From the NCBI GenBank assembly GCA_024304885.1, contig JALJOM010000003.1, positions 406,110 to 470,109 on the forward strand: 64,000 nt of DNA. Reading direction: 5' to 3'. Every line of letters begins with the position of its first letter. Position 1 is the stretch's first letter. This DNA comes from Beijerinckiaceae bacterium (GTDB lineage: Bacteria; Pseudomonadota; Alphaproteobacteria; Rhizobiales; Beijerinckiaceae). This document shows, one piece after another, positions 17,501 to 24,813 of the stretch. The notes below the pieces were generated by a model. The model ran no database searches and was not told the origin of the DNA. It saw only the letters and a list, made by a program, of their open reading frames with translations. A program made the position numbers and the translations under genes.

Positions 17501-18820
17501 TCAGGCGACGCGCTTGATGGCGAGGCTCTTCAGGTAGGCGGAGGGGTCCTTCGGATCGAAGACCTTTCCGTCGAAGAAGGTCTCCTTGCCGCGGGACGTG
17601 GATTTCGGAATGTCGGCTTCCGCTACGCCGAGGGATTTCGCGGCCTCGCGCCAGAGGTCCTCGCGATTCACCTTGTCGACGAGCCGGTCGATGTCGGTCG
17701 TGGGCTCGAACTTGCCCCAGCGTATGTCCTCGGCGACGAACCAGGCGTCGTGGCTCTTGTAGGGATAGGAGACGCCGCCGGCCCAGAACTTCATCCCGAG
17801 GCCGGTGCCCTTGGCAACCCGCCCGTTGCCGTAGTTGATGTCCCCCTCGAGGCGCCCGAGGACATCGGCGACCGGCACGTTGAACCATTGCCGCTTGCCG
17901 AGGATCGTCGCGAGCTCCTTCTTGTTCTCGCGCTTGTCGCACCATTGCTGCGCCTGCATCACGGCCATCAGCAGCGCCTTCGTGGCTTTCGGGTACTTGT
18001 CGACGAAAGCGGCGCGAACGCCGAGTACCTTCTCAGGGTGGCGCGCCCAGATTTCCCCCGTGGTGCAGGCGGTGAAGCCGATGCCCTGGTTGACGAGCTG
18101 CTCGTTCCACGGGTCACCCACGCAGAAGGCGTCCATGTTGCCGACCTTCATGTTCGCCACCATCTGCGGCGGCGGCACGACGATGGTCGAGACGTCCTTG
18201 TCGGGATCGATGCCGCCTGCGGCGAGCCAATAACGAAGCCAGAGATCGTGGGTCCCGCCGGGGAAGGTCATCGCGACCTTCACCTCCTTGCCTGCAGCCT
18301 GCTTCTTCGCGAAGGCTTCCTTCAGCGGCGAGGAGTCGAGGCCCGCCCCCGTGTCCTTGTACTCGTTCGAGACCGAGATGCCCTGGCTGTCGTAGTTCAG
18401 GCGCGAGAGAATGTAGATCGGCGCCGGCACGTTGTTCTGGGTGACCTTGCCGGTGGAGATGAGGTAGGGCATGGGCGTCAGGATATGCGCGCCGTCGATC
18501 CCGTTCGCCTCGCTGCCGAGCACGATGTTGTCGCGTGTCGCGCCCCACGAAGCCTGCTTGGTGACCACCGCCTCGCCGAGCCCGACCTTGTCGAAGAACC
18601 CCTTTTCCTTGGCGACGATGAGCGGGGCCGCGTCGGTCAGCGCGATATAGCCGAGCACGACCTTCGAGATCTCCGGGCTGGCGGCCTGTGCAAAGGCCCC
18701 GCCTGGAAAGGCAGCCTGCGTGGCGGCGACCAGCGCCGTTGTTCCCGCGAGGCCGACGCCCGAGGTGAGAAGGTCGCGGCGCGTCAGTCGCCGGGCGCCG
18801 GTCGAAGGGGGGCCACTCAT
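17501..18820 (-). CDS. nrtA: Nitrate ABC transporter substrate-binding protein, Tat-exported
   Basis: 439 residues. Periplasmic nitrate-binding protein. The N-terminus has a twin-arginine signal (RRLTRRDLLTSGVGLAG, about 11-27) followed by a hydrophobic stretch to ~44. The mature part shows NrtA-family blocks: GYIALTDAAPLIVAKEKGFF, PGGTHDLWLRYWLAAGGIDP, VVPPPQMVANM and GDPWNEQLV. It is the first structural gene of the operon, and its start follows the attenuator directly with GGAG about eight bases before the ATG. It differs from the NasS paralogue upstream in having an export signal. Confidence 0.95.
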   Translation of the reverse strand: MSGPPSTGARRLTRRDLLTSGVGLAGTTALVAATQAAFPGGAFAQAASPEISKVVLGYIALTDAAPLIVAKEKGFFDKVGLGEAVVTKQASWGATRDNIVLGSEANGIDGAHILTPMPYLISTGKVTQNNVPAPIYILSRLNYDSQGISVSNEYKDTGAGLDSSPLKEAFAKKQAAGKEVKVAMTFPGGTHDLWLRYWLAAGGIDPDKDVSTIVVPPPQMVANMKVGNMDAFCVGDPWNEQLVNQGIGFTACTTGEIWARHPEKVLGVRAAFVDKYPKATKALLMAVMQAQQWCDKRENKKELATILGKRQWFNVPVADVLGRLEGDINYGNGRVAKGTGLGMKFWAGGVSYPYKSHDAWFVAEDIRWGKFEPTTDIDRLVDKVNREDLWREAAKSLGVAEADIPKSTSRGKETFFDGKVFDPKDPSAYLKSLAIKRVA

Positions 18821-18830
18821 TCATCAGCTC

Positions 18831-18888
18831 CAAAAACGCAAACGCCGCTGGCGGCTCACCACGAGTGTGATGATCCGGCAGCGGCGTT
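18831..18888 (-). terminator. Intrinsic terminator (attenuator) in the nrtA leader
   Basis: On the minus strand, arm AACGCCGCTG (18888-18879) pairs perfectly with CAGCGGCGTT (18850-18841). An inner stem-loop around CATCAC/GTGGTG lies between them. The 3' arm is followed by TGCGTTTTTG (18840-18831). This is a terminator placed 10 nt before the nrtA start. Its 5' arm contains the loop and 3' strand of ANTAR hairpin P2, so the two folds exclude each other. Confidence 0.9.
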
Positions 18889-18914
18889 GCTGATCGAGGC
18901 CCGTCGTTGGACCT
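18879..18914 (-). promoter_or_regulatory. Two-hairpin ANTAR (NasT) RNA-binding site in the nrtA leader
   Basis: On the minus strand, P1 is a 6-bp stem AGGTCC/GGGCCT (one G-U pair) closing the hexaloop AACGAC (18908-18903). After a four-base linker, P2 is a 4-bp stem CAGC/GCTG closing the hexaloop AACGCC (18888-18883). Both loops have A at position 1 and G at position 4, the signature recognised by ANTAR-domain antiterminators. NasT is encoded immediately upstream. Binding of P1-P2 would block the terminator whose 5' arm begins in the P2 loop. Confidence 0.9.
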
Positions 18915-18929
18915 GGTATTCGTCGAAGG

Positions 18930-18945
18930 AGCAAATGCTATGCCA
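18930..18945 (-). promoter_or_regulatory. Sigma-54 promoter of the nrtA operon
   Basis: On the minus strand TGGCAT-AGCAT-TTGCT, with the invariant GG and GC exactly ten bases apart, as in the -24/-12 consensus TGGCAC-N5-TTGCW. Transcription would begin near 18920, six bases before ANTAR hairpin P1, giving a leader of about 100 nt. Confidence 0.85.
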
Positions 18946-19031
18946 GAACCACATCCGCGAGATCATCGAGGAGAATCACGTTTGTAGCGAAAGGCGGGAG
19001 CTGGGACGGCCGAAGCGGGAATGGAGCACAA

Positions 19032-19048
19032 TGCACGATATATATGCA
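19032..19048. promoter_or_regulatory. Candidate NtrC-binding site
   Basis: TGCAC-GATATAT-ATGCA matches the 17-bp NtrC dyad TGCAC-N7-GTGCA in nine of ten half-site bases, with the usual AT-rich centre. Its centre is about 120 bp upstream of the predicted sigma-54 start, the normal enhancer distance. A weaker half-site (GTGCA ending at 19076) lies about 28 bp further upstream. Confidence 0.65.
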
Positions 19049-19125
19049 TGTCGAACTGATGTTATGCAGGCGTGCAGCATCCTCAGCTCTCCACGCGCGG
19101 CCGGGCTCTATAGCAAGCGATGCGC

Positions 19126-20268
19126 TCACCAGGACGGCTCGTGGCGACCAGCCGACACGAGCTTGCCGAGGTAGGTCGAGATGTCGTCCGGCGAGAAGAG
19201 AATGCTGTCGAAGGTTTCCGGCACATCGGCGGGACTGCCGCCGGGCGGGCCGAGATCGGGCCGATAGACGGCGACCGCGGCATCGGCGAGGCCCGGATCG
19301 AAGGAGGCTTGGCCCGCTGCCACCATGTGGGCGTAGAGCCAGAGCGCGTGCGACCCATCGGCTACGATCGCCTTGGGGTCGAGCCGCAGGCCCATCGTCG
19401 CCACGGGCGAGCCGGTTCGCTGCACGTCCGCGCTCAGGATGTGGGCGATCGTGTCCGTGGTGACACCATAGTCCGCGACCGCCGCGAGCAGGCTCACCAA
19501 TTCCGGCTTGCTCGCGGCGTCTGCGGCCCAGAGCGACGCGTCGTGGATCGCCGTGGCCAAGGCATGGACCTCCTCGGCACGGGTCTCGGCGAAGTCGGCC
19601 CGAAACGCCAGCACCTTCTCGGGGCAGTTGCGTACGAGATCGACGCCGGTGTGGACGATGACGCCCACGCCCGCCGCGACCGCCAGCGAGCTCCACGGCG
19701 CCCCCACGCAGAACCCGTCCACCTGGCCCTTGCGAAGGGTCTCGATCATGAACGGCGGCGGGACGACGATGAGCCGAATATCCTCGTCGGCCGCAATCCC
19801 GCCCGCCCGCAGCCAGAGCCGCAGCTGGTAATGATGGGTGGAAAACGGGAACACATGTCCGAAGGTTAGCGGGTCCTGGCCCGTGGCGCGTCGTTTCGCC
19901 ACGACGCGAGCGAGGGCCGTGGCGGTGATGCGGGGGTCGGCGAGATCGCCCAGGGCCTCCTTTCGCAGAGCCTCGTAGAGGGGAAGCGAGACCGTGACGG
20001 CATTGCCGTTCAAGCCGAGCGCCAAGGGCGCGACGAAAGGCACGTCCATGTGCCCGATCCCGATCGCCGAGGCGATGGCGGCGGGCGCCAGCAGATGCGC
20101 CGCATCGAAATGGCCGATCGCGAGCTTGTCGCGGACATTGGCCCAGGAGGTCTCGCGAACGAGGTCGAGCTCGAGGCCCTGCGCGGCGGCGAAGCCGCGT
20201 GCCGCGGCGACATGGAGCAGCGCCGCGTCGGTCAGGGGCATGTAGCCGATGCGAAGCCGTTTCGTCAT
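19126..20268 (-). CDS. nasS: NasS nitrate/nitrite sensor (NrtA-like, cytoplasmic)
   Basis: 380 residues. A homologue of NrtA without any signal peptide (begins MTKRLRIGYMPLTDAALLHV), as expected for the cytoplasmic sensor that holds NasT when nitrate or nitrite is absent. NrtA-family ligand-site blocks are conserved: SWANVRDKLAIGHFDAAHLLAP, RLWLRAGGI, VVPPPFMIETL and GAPWSSLAV. It overlaps nasT by four bases (ATGA), a coupling typical of nasS-nasT pairs, although here the order is nasT then nasS. Known family behaviour: nitrate binding releases NasT. Confidence 0.92.
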   Translation of the reverse strand: MTKRLRIGYMPLTDAALLHVAAARGFAAAQGLELDLVRETSWANVRDKLAIGHFDAAHLLAPAAIASAIGIGHMDVPFVAPLALGLNGNAVTVSLPLYEALRKEALGDLADPRITATALARVVAKRRATGQDPLTFGHVFPFSTHHYQLRLWLRAGGIAADEDIRLIVVPPPFMIETLRKGQVDGFCVGAPWSSLAVAAGVGVIVHTGVDLVRNCPEKVLAFRADFAETRAEEVHALATAIHDASLWAADAASKPELVSLLAAVADYGVTTDTIAHILSADVQRTGSPVATMGLRLDPKAIVADGSHALWLYAHMVAAGQASFDPGLADAAVAVYRPDLGPPGGSPADVPETFDSILFSPDDISTYLGKLVSAGRHEPSW

Positions 20269-20867
20269 CGCAGGAGCTCCGCGGCAGTGATGATCGATCG
20301 CGCGATATCGACGATCTTCTTGTTCTCGTTCATCGCGGCCTTTCGCATCAGCGCATAGGCCTCGTCCTCCGAGACCGACCGCGCCCGCATGACGAGCGCC
20401 TTCGCCCGATCGATGATCTTGCGGTCCTCGAGCTGGGATTTCGTCCGCGCGAGCTCGTCCTTGAGCTTCGCGAAGGCATTGAAGCGGCTGATCGTCGTGT
20501 CGAGGATCGCCTTGATGCGCTCCTTGCGCAACCCGTCGACGATATAGGCGGAGACCCCGGCGTCGATCGCCGCCTCGATCATCGCCGTGTCCGAGTGATC
20601 GACGAACATGGCGATCGGGCGTGCGACCGTGCGGCTCACCTCGAACATCTGCTCGAGCACGTCGCGGCTCGGGCTCTCGAGATCGATGAGGATGACGTCG
20701 GGATCGAGCTCGCGCAGGCGATCGAGCAGGCCCGCCGTGTCGTCTATCCGCACCACGCTCACGTGGCGGGCCTCGCGGAGGCCGTCCTCGAGGACAGCGG
20801 CGCGCAAGGGATTCTTGTCGATCACGGCGATGCGCAGCTCTCGCTCGACGGAGCCTTTTCCGCTCAT
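20265..20867 (-). CDS. nasT: NasT ANTAR-domain transcription antiterminator
   Basis: 200 residues. An N-terminal pseudo-receiver domain (VILIDLESPSRD near 54-65 carries the Asp position) is joined by a coiled linker (AFAKLKDELARTKSQLEDRK) to a C-terminal ANTAR three-helix domain. Its signature is RAKALVMRARSVSEDEAYALMRKAAM (about 153-178). ANTAR proteins bind paired hexaloop hairpins; such a pair is present 1.35 kb downstream in the nrtA leader. The promoter of nasT is not obvious; the 466 nt upstream are occupied by palindromes. Confidence 0.94.
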   Translation of the reverse strand: MSGKGSVERELRIAVIDKNPLRAAVLEDGLREARHVSVVRIDDTAGLLDRLRELDPDVILIDLESPSRDVLEQMFEVSRTVARPIAMFVDHSDTAMIEAAIDAGVSAYIVDGLRKERIKAILDTTISRFNAFAKLKDELARTKSQLEDRKIIDRAKALVMRARSVSEDEAYALMRKAAMNENKKIVDIARSIITAAELLR

Positions 20868-21036
20868 GAACTCGCTCGATAGGCCTCGCGCCGGATCCGG
20901 GTCCTTTTGCGTTCGCCTAGGTCAGGACGCGCTTTCGCGCAAGCCGGGAGATGATCGGGCAAGGCCCCGCCGCATCCTGCCATTATCGGGCTGCGCCTTT
21001 CATCTTTCGGGCGGAGCATTATGGGCGATGCGGATT

Positions 21037-21100
21037 CGACCCTGTCAAGGACGCCAGCGGAGCTGGCGCCGCCGCAGGCGGTGAATCCTTGACAGGGTCG
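21037..21100. repeat. Palindrome enclosing two inner hairpins
   Basis: Outer arms CGACCCTGTCAAGGA (21037-21051) and TCCTTGACAGGGTCG (21086-21100) are perfect 15-bp complements. Between them sit two small hairpins, CGCCAG/CTGGCG and CCGCC/GGCGG. The whole would fold as a three-way junction in DNA cruciform or RNA. No open frame uses it. Confidence 0.8.
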
Positions 21101-21126
21101 ATCCGCTAACCTCACTGCGCAAGCCG

Positions 21127-21267
21127 CCCATGCTCGTGGCCCGTCGGTCCCCGAGCATGGGTCCCGCAGCTTGCTTGCTCGCCACACTCGCCGCCTCGCA
21201 GCGCTCGCGACCCGGGTTCATAGCCCGTTGGTCTCCGAACCCGGGTCCCACCGCTTGCTTGCTCGCC
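21127..21267. repeat. Two related palindromic modules with different stems
   Basis: Module 1 has arms CCCATGCTCG (21127-21136) and CGAGCATGGG (21152-21161), then TCCCGCAGCTTGCTTGCTCG and CC (21162-21183). Module 2 has arms CCCGGGTTC (21211-21219) and GAACCCGGG (21237-21245), then a 22-base tail (21246-21267) that differs from the first at only two or three positions. Loops share the word GCCCGT-GGT. The stems differ in sequence but each stays self-complementary. Confidence 0.75.
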
Positions 21268-21333
21268 GTTGGATGAATGGCAAGGTGTGACTGCAGCCGG
21301 CGACTGCACGGAAGCGTAGGCGCGACGAAGAAA

Positions 21334-22340
21334 TCATCCCCGCTCGACGAGAGCGATTTCCTCGGCTGTCAGGCCGTAGAGGGCATAGACTGCTGCATTC
21401 ATTTCGTGCTCTTGGCGTGCGATGTCGGCGTCGAGAGCCGAGAGCTCCTCTTGCAGCGCCATGATCTGTGTCACGACTGGGGAGCCGTCGTTCGCGGCGA
21501 GCTTACGCAGCGCGTCGCAGAGTTTCTTACCGGTCGTCTTCTCGGTGATCGAGAACGTGGTTGCCAGAACCTTCCATTGGGCGAGAATGAAAGGTCCATT
21601 CGCGTCATTCTCGAAGATGCGATCGATGACGGGGACACCGTCGATAGAGAACGAAAGCTCGCCACTCACAAAGGACGCGTCGAGAGCCGCGGTCGGATCG
21701 AGGCGGTCCCCTACGGCTTGATACTTGGCCTCGACGGCGTCGTCGTAGCGCTTCGCCGCCCATTCGCGGCGCGCCTCGGCGTCGAGCGTTCCCGGCGCTT
21801 CGGCTTCGAGCTCTCGTTTCGACGTGAGATCGGGAAACAGCCAAGTCTCGGGCTTGGACCGCCGCCGAATGGTTTCCATGCGCCTGGCGAGCTGCTCGAG
21901 CTTGTCGCGTCGTGTGGTGTGAACGGTTTGCAGGTCACGCGCGCGACTTGCGATATCGGCGGCGTCCTCTTCTGTCGCATTCGGGATGGGTAAGGGCGCG
22001 ATGAACTGCTTGTCGGCCTCGAAGAAACCGCCCTCTTTGACCTTGCCGATGCGTCGAAACACGAAGTCTGGCACCTGGGCATTCAACAAGCCCACGATGT
22101 ACCACGGATCCGTCACTTCCGCTACAAGACTGCCATTGACACGCACGTTATTGAGGTAGAGTCGCCTCGTTCGTCGAAGCACACCCTCATTTTCGGGACG
22201 GTTTGGGCAACAATGATTTTCGGAATCTCTTGCTTGTCGATTTTCTGATGACTGAGAAGCGATTCGCCTGACCGGAAGAATTGATTAAATTCGTCATTTC
22301 GACAAGTCTCGATCTCAGCGCGCCGCCGCTCCCAAGCCAC
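21334..22340 (-). pseudogene. Remnant of an Eco57I / type IIG restriction-modification methylase
   Basis: The 282 residues encoded at 21334-22182 match the C-terminal target-recognition part (TaqI-like specificity domain) of Eco57I-class methylases: LYLNNVRVNGSLVAEV, WYIVGLLNAQVPDFVFRRIG, FIAPLPIPNATEEDAADIA and YALYGLTAEEIALVE. The preceding segment 22122-22340 continues the same protein in another frame (AQTVPKMRVCFDERG), so a frameshift falls near 22160-22180. The catalytic N-terminus of several hundred residues, with its NPPY motif, is missing, and a TGA closes the frame just upstream. The gene is dead. It marks a former defence island. Confidence 0.8.
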
Positions 22341-22449
22341 CTGTCAATCTGCGCTCGGAAGGCGATGATTGCCGTTTTCCCTGCTGTGCCGGGCGGCGTA
22401 GGCCGAGGCGCGGCTATCGCCCAAGACCGTGAGCCGCGCGACGCCCGCC

Positions 22450-23466
22450 TCACCTGCCGGACGGGTCGTAGATCTCGTTGGCCGCCGAGACACTGGCGCC
22501 GGGCCTCGGCCCGCCGGACACGACATGGAGCTTGCCCGAGACGACGGCCGCACCGAGCCCGTGGCGTGGTGTCGGCAGAGGCGGCGCGGTAGTCCAGCTG
22601 TCGGTGGCCGGGTCGTAGGCCTCGACCTCGGAGAAGGTGCCGCTTCGGGCCTCGCCTCCGACGACGAAGATCGCGCCGTCGAGCACGGCCGCGGCGATGC
22701 CGCTGCGCGCCGTCGGCATCGGTGCCTTCGACGCCCAGCGGTCGGTCGCGGGATCATAGGCCTCGTTGACGTCGAGGTTTCGCGTGTAGGTGCCGAGCCG
22801 CCCGCCGAGCGCATAGATCGTTCCGCCCCGCGTCGCGGCGGCGAGATGGTCTCGCGCGGTCGGCATCGGCGCGAGCGAGGTCCAGAGGTTCGTCGCGGGG
22901 TCGTAGGCTTCGTGCGCACCCGTGTCGGACCCGCGTCCCACGGTGCCGCCCATCGCATGGATACGGGCGCCGAGGACCGTCGCCGCGAGCGCGCCGCGTG
23001 CTGTAGGCATGGGCGCGAGGAGCCGCCAGCGGTCGCTCGCCGGATCGTATTCATAGGCCGCGTCGGTCGGGGTCCAGCCGCCGTCCACGAAACCCCCGAT
23101 CACATAGAGCTTGCCGGCGAGCCCGACGGCGGCCGCATGATGGATCTCGCGAGGGAAGGGGGCGCCTCGGCTCCATCGACCCGTCGCGGGGTCGAAGATC
23201 TCGAGCTCGCGCTCGCCCATGAATCCGCCGACGACGTAGATCTTGCCGGCGACCTCGGCGACCCCGACCTCCGTGCGCTCCGACGGCATGGCAGGGCCGG
23301 TGGACCAGCGACCCTTTTCCCGGGCTTGCGCGACGGCGGCGGACACGAGGAGCAGGCAAAGAAGCGCGATCCGGCAAGCCGAGGCGAGCCCACGTCGATC
23401 GCTCGGGGCGCGGCTGTCGGACGCCTCCTGTCGTGGGCTCACGGTGCGGCAACCGATCTCGGGCAT
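22450..23466 (-). CDS. Secreted Kelch-repeat beta-propeller protein
   Basis: 338 residues. A signal segment (RIALLCLLLVSAAVAQA, about 30-46) precedes five to six Kelch repeats of ~48 residues. Each has a Gly-Gly pair (VVGGF, VIGGF, AMGGT, ALGGR, VVGGE) and a YDPATxxW motif (five visible), ending NEIYDPSGR. It folds as a propeller and probably acts as a binding or carbohydrate-interacting periplasmic protein; no catalytic residues are obvious. I start at ATG 23466 because GAGGGGG lies just upstream; an ATG 16 codons earlier is possible. It is flanked by two pseudogenes. Confidence 0.82.
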   Translation of the reverse strand: MPEIGCRTVSPRQEASDSRAPSDRRGLASACRIALLCLLLVSAAVAQAREKGRWSTGPAMPSERTEVGVAEVAGKIYVVGGFMGERELEIFDPATGRWSRGAPFPREIHHAAAVGLAGKLYVIGGFVDGGWTPTDAAYEYDPASDRWRLLAPMPTARGALAATVLGARIHAMGGTVGRGSDTGAHEAYDPATNLWTSLAPMPTARDHLAAATRGGTIYALGGRLGTYTRNLDVNEAYDPATDRWASKAPMPTARSGIAAAVLDGAIFVVGGEARSGTFSEVEAYDPATDSWTTAPPLPTPRHGLGAAVVSGKLHVVSGGPRPGASVSAANEIYDPSGR

Positions 23467-23510
23467 CGAGGCCCCCTCTGGTTCAGCGCTCGGACAACCA
23501 GGAATTTCTC

Positions 23511-23905
23511 TCACCGATGTAGCGCGGCGGCACCGTTGCTACTTCGAGAAGATTCGGACGAGCGCGATGACGTTCCGAGCGTCGCGACGGTCTGGAACCC
23601 GATCGCCCCAACGACCCATTTCAGGATCTCGGCCTTGATCGCGCCGATGTCCGCCTTCAGCGCGGCGATCTCGCCTTTGACCTCGGCGATATCGGTCTTG
23701 AGCTCGGTTCGCACCGCGACGATCTCGGCCTTACAGCTCCACCTTCGACGTGATCTCCGATTTCAGGTCCGCCTTGGCCGTGAGGTCCGCGTGGGTCGCG
23801 GCGCCCAAGCCCTGGGCAAGGTCGTCCGTCTGCTCGGGCGTGAAACGGCCCTTGTCACGCAAGCTGCGCGAGAACAGGCATCGGAGCGAAAAGAACGGCG
23901 TTCAT
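23511..23905 (-). pseudogene. Frameshifted coiled-coil protein gene (DUF1640 / CCDC90-like)
   Basis: Three segments of one small protein lie in successive frames on the minus strand. The first is a start MNAVLFAP at 23905 that soon stops. The second is SLRDKGRFTPEQTDDLAQGL followed by a coiled coil up to a stop near 23735. The third is TELKTDIAEVKGEIAALKAD and a C-terminal membrane-like segment KWVVGAIGFQTVATLG (to ~23570). An intact member of this family would be about 120-130 residues with this order. At least two frameshifts are needed to join them. Confidence 0.65.
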
Positions 23906-23973
23906 GCGCCGATTATGTAGAGAGCCGTCGGCTTGAAGTCCATCGCGGCACGTGCCGCCCCGCAGGGACACCG

Positions 23974-24222
23974 TCAATCCGCGCTCGGCAGGCGTCGCAT
24001 CGTGAACTCGATGCGGCCGTCGCCGAGCTCACGCCAGGACTCGACCTCGGTCATATAGGCCGCCTTCGGATATCGGGTGAACCATTCCCGCGCCTTCATG
24101 CGCGCCTCGTCGCGCGGAAGGGTAAAGGTCTCGCGGCGCCAGGTGAGGCTCCCCGCTCGGCGGTGCGAGCGCTCGCCGAGACGGCGTGCCAGGTCGGACG
24201 GGGTCTTGTCTCGCGTGGTCAT
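23974..24222 (-). CDS. Small hypothetical protein
   Basis: 82 residues, beginning MTTRDKTPSDLARRL. Charged and Arg-rich, with a hydrophilic helix-like first half and a possible beta C-terminus (YMTEVESWRELGDGRIEFTMRR). No signal or membrane segment. Not recognised, though the composition and codon use look like a real gene. GGGAG lies upstream of the ATG. It is divergent from the Rieske ferredoxin gene. Confidence 0.55.
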   Translation of the reverse strand: MTTRDKTPSDLARRLGERSHRRAGSLTWRRETFTLPRDEARMKAREWFTRYPKAAYMTEVESWRELGDGRIEFTMRRLPSAD

Positions 24223-24252
24223 CCGCGGCTCCCGCGCATCCCGAGTATAGAC

Positions 24253-24275
24253 CAATTTCCGGCGAAGTGGATTCC
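24253..24275. repeat. Partial type B palindromic repeat
   Basis: CAATTTCCGGCGAAGTGGAT resembles the left half of the type B repeat at 26383-26461 (ATTTTCCAGCGAAGTGGACA). The right half is not recognisable. Confidence 0.4.
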
Positions 24276-24437
24276 GCTCGAGCGCGCTGGCCCATGGTCG
24301 GAAACACCGCTCTCCGCCAGGGCGCGGCGCACGGGCAATCCCCTACTCGTGGCGCATGAATTGCTTGAAACCCGGCACCAAACACATTCGCGCGCGCCCA
24401 CGGCGCGGGACCTCGGGCGACAACTGGGAGCTTGTTC

Positions 24438-24800
24438 ATGGCGTTCGAAAAGGCCTGCGATCTTTCCGAGCTGATCGAAGGAAAAACCGATGTCGCGGTC
24501 GTGAACCGCACATTGTGCATGATCATCTGGCCGGACGGCGGAGAGATCCGCGCCTTCCAAGGCTTGTGCCCCCATGCCAAGGAACCGTTGATGGATGCGA
24601 GGTTCGACGGCAAGAGCCTCGAGTGCCGCCATCACGAATGGGTCTTCGACGGCGCCAGCGGAAAATGCATCAAGGGCAAGCCCTGCGCGCTCGCCGAATA
24701 TCCGGTCAAGATCGAGGACGGCGCCGTCATGATCGACATCGAAGGCATCGAGCCGAACTACCTCGACGGGCCGCCGAAGCAGCCGGGCATCATGCGGTAA
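24438..24800 (+). CDS. Orphan Rieske [2Fe-2S] ferredoxin, diiron-monooxygenase type (TmoC-like)
   Basis: 120 residues. Rieske ligands are CPH (about 46-48) and CRHH (about 65-68), spaced as in soluble ferredoxins of aromatic and alkene monooxygenases. The C-terminus (GIEPNYLDGPP) also resembles TmoC/IsoC-type ferredoxins, which end in a similar GI-PN segment. It would shuttle single electrons to a diiron oxygenase or other oxygenase. No hydroxylase, reductase or effector gene is nearby, so the partner is elsewhere or the protein has another role. The start ATG 24438 follows CTGGGAG at good spacing; an in-frame TTG two codons earlier is less likely. Confidence 0.85.
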   Translation: MAFEKACDLSELIEGKTDVAVVNRTLCMIIWPDGGEIRAFQGLCPHAKEPLMDARFDGKSLECRHHEWVFDGASGKCIKGKPCALAEYPVKIEDGAVMIDIEGIEPNYLDGPPKQPGIMR

Positions 24801-24813
24801 TCGCCGCTATTCG

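Larger units (their letters stand above)
18821..19125 (-). other. nasS-nrtA intergenic control region
   Basis: 305 nt containing, in transcription order on the minus strand, a weak second NtrC half-site, the NtrC-like box, the sigma-54 promoter, the two ANTAR hairpins, the overlapping terminator and the nrtA ribosome-binding site. Each is described separately. The segment 19081-19125 right after the nasS stop shows no clear terminator. Confidence 0.8.
20868..21333. other. Intergenic region with nested palindromes
   Basis: 466 nt between nasT and the methylase remnant. Bases 20868-21030 should contain the nasT promoter (a GATAAT box on the minus strand at about 20982-20987 has no good -35). 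Bases 21037-21100 form a cloverleaf-like palindrome, and 21127-21267 hold two related palindromic modules. No credible coding sequence is present. Confidence 0.6.

Noticed and set aside
16553-19174. An 873-residue plus-strand frame opposite nrtB, nrtA and the leader.
   Set aside because: It crosses three genes and the regulatory leader in antisense, has Asp/Arg/Glu-rich shadow composition and no family features.
21201-21267. A tRNA-like look of the GC-rich hairpin with GGTTC.
   Set aside because: There is no acceptor, D or anticodon arm that pairs. It is one of two palindromic modules.
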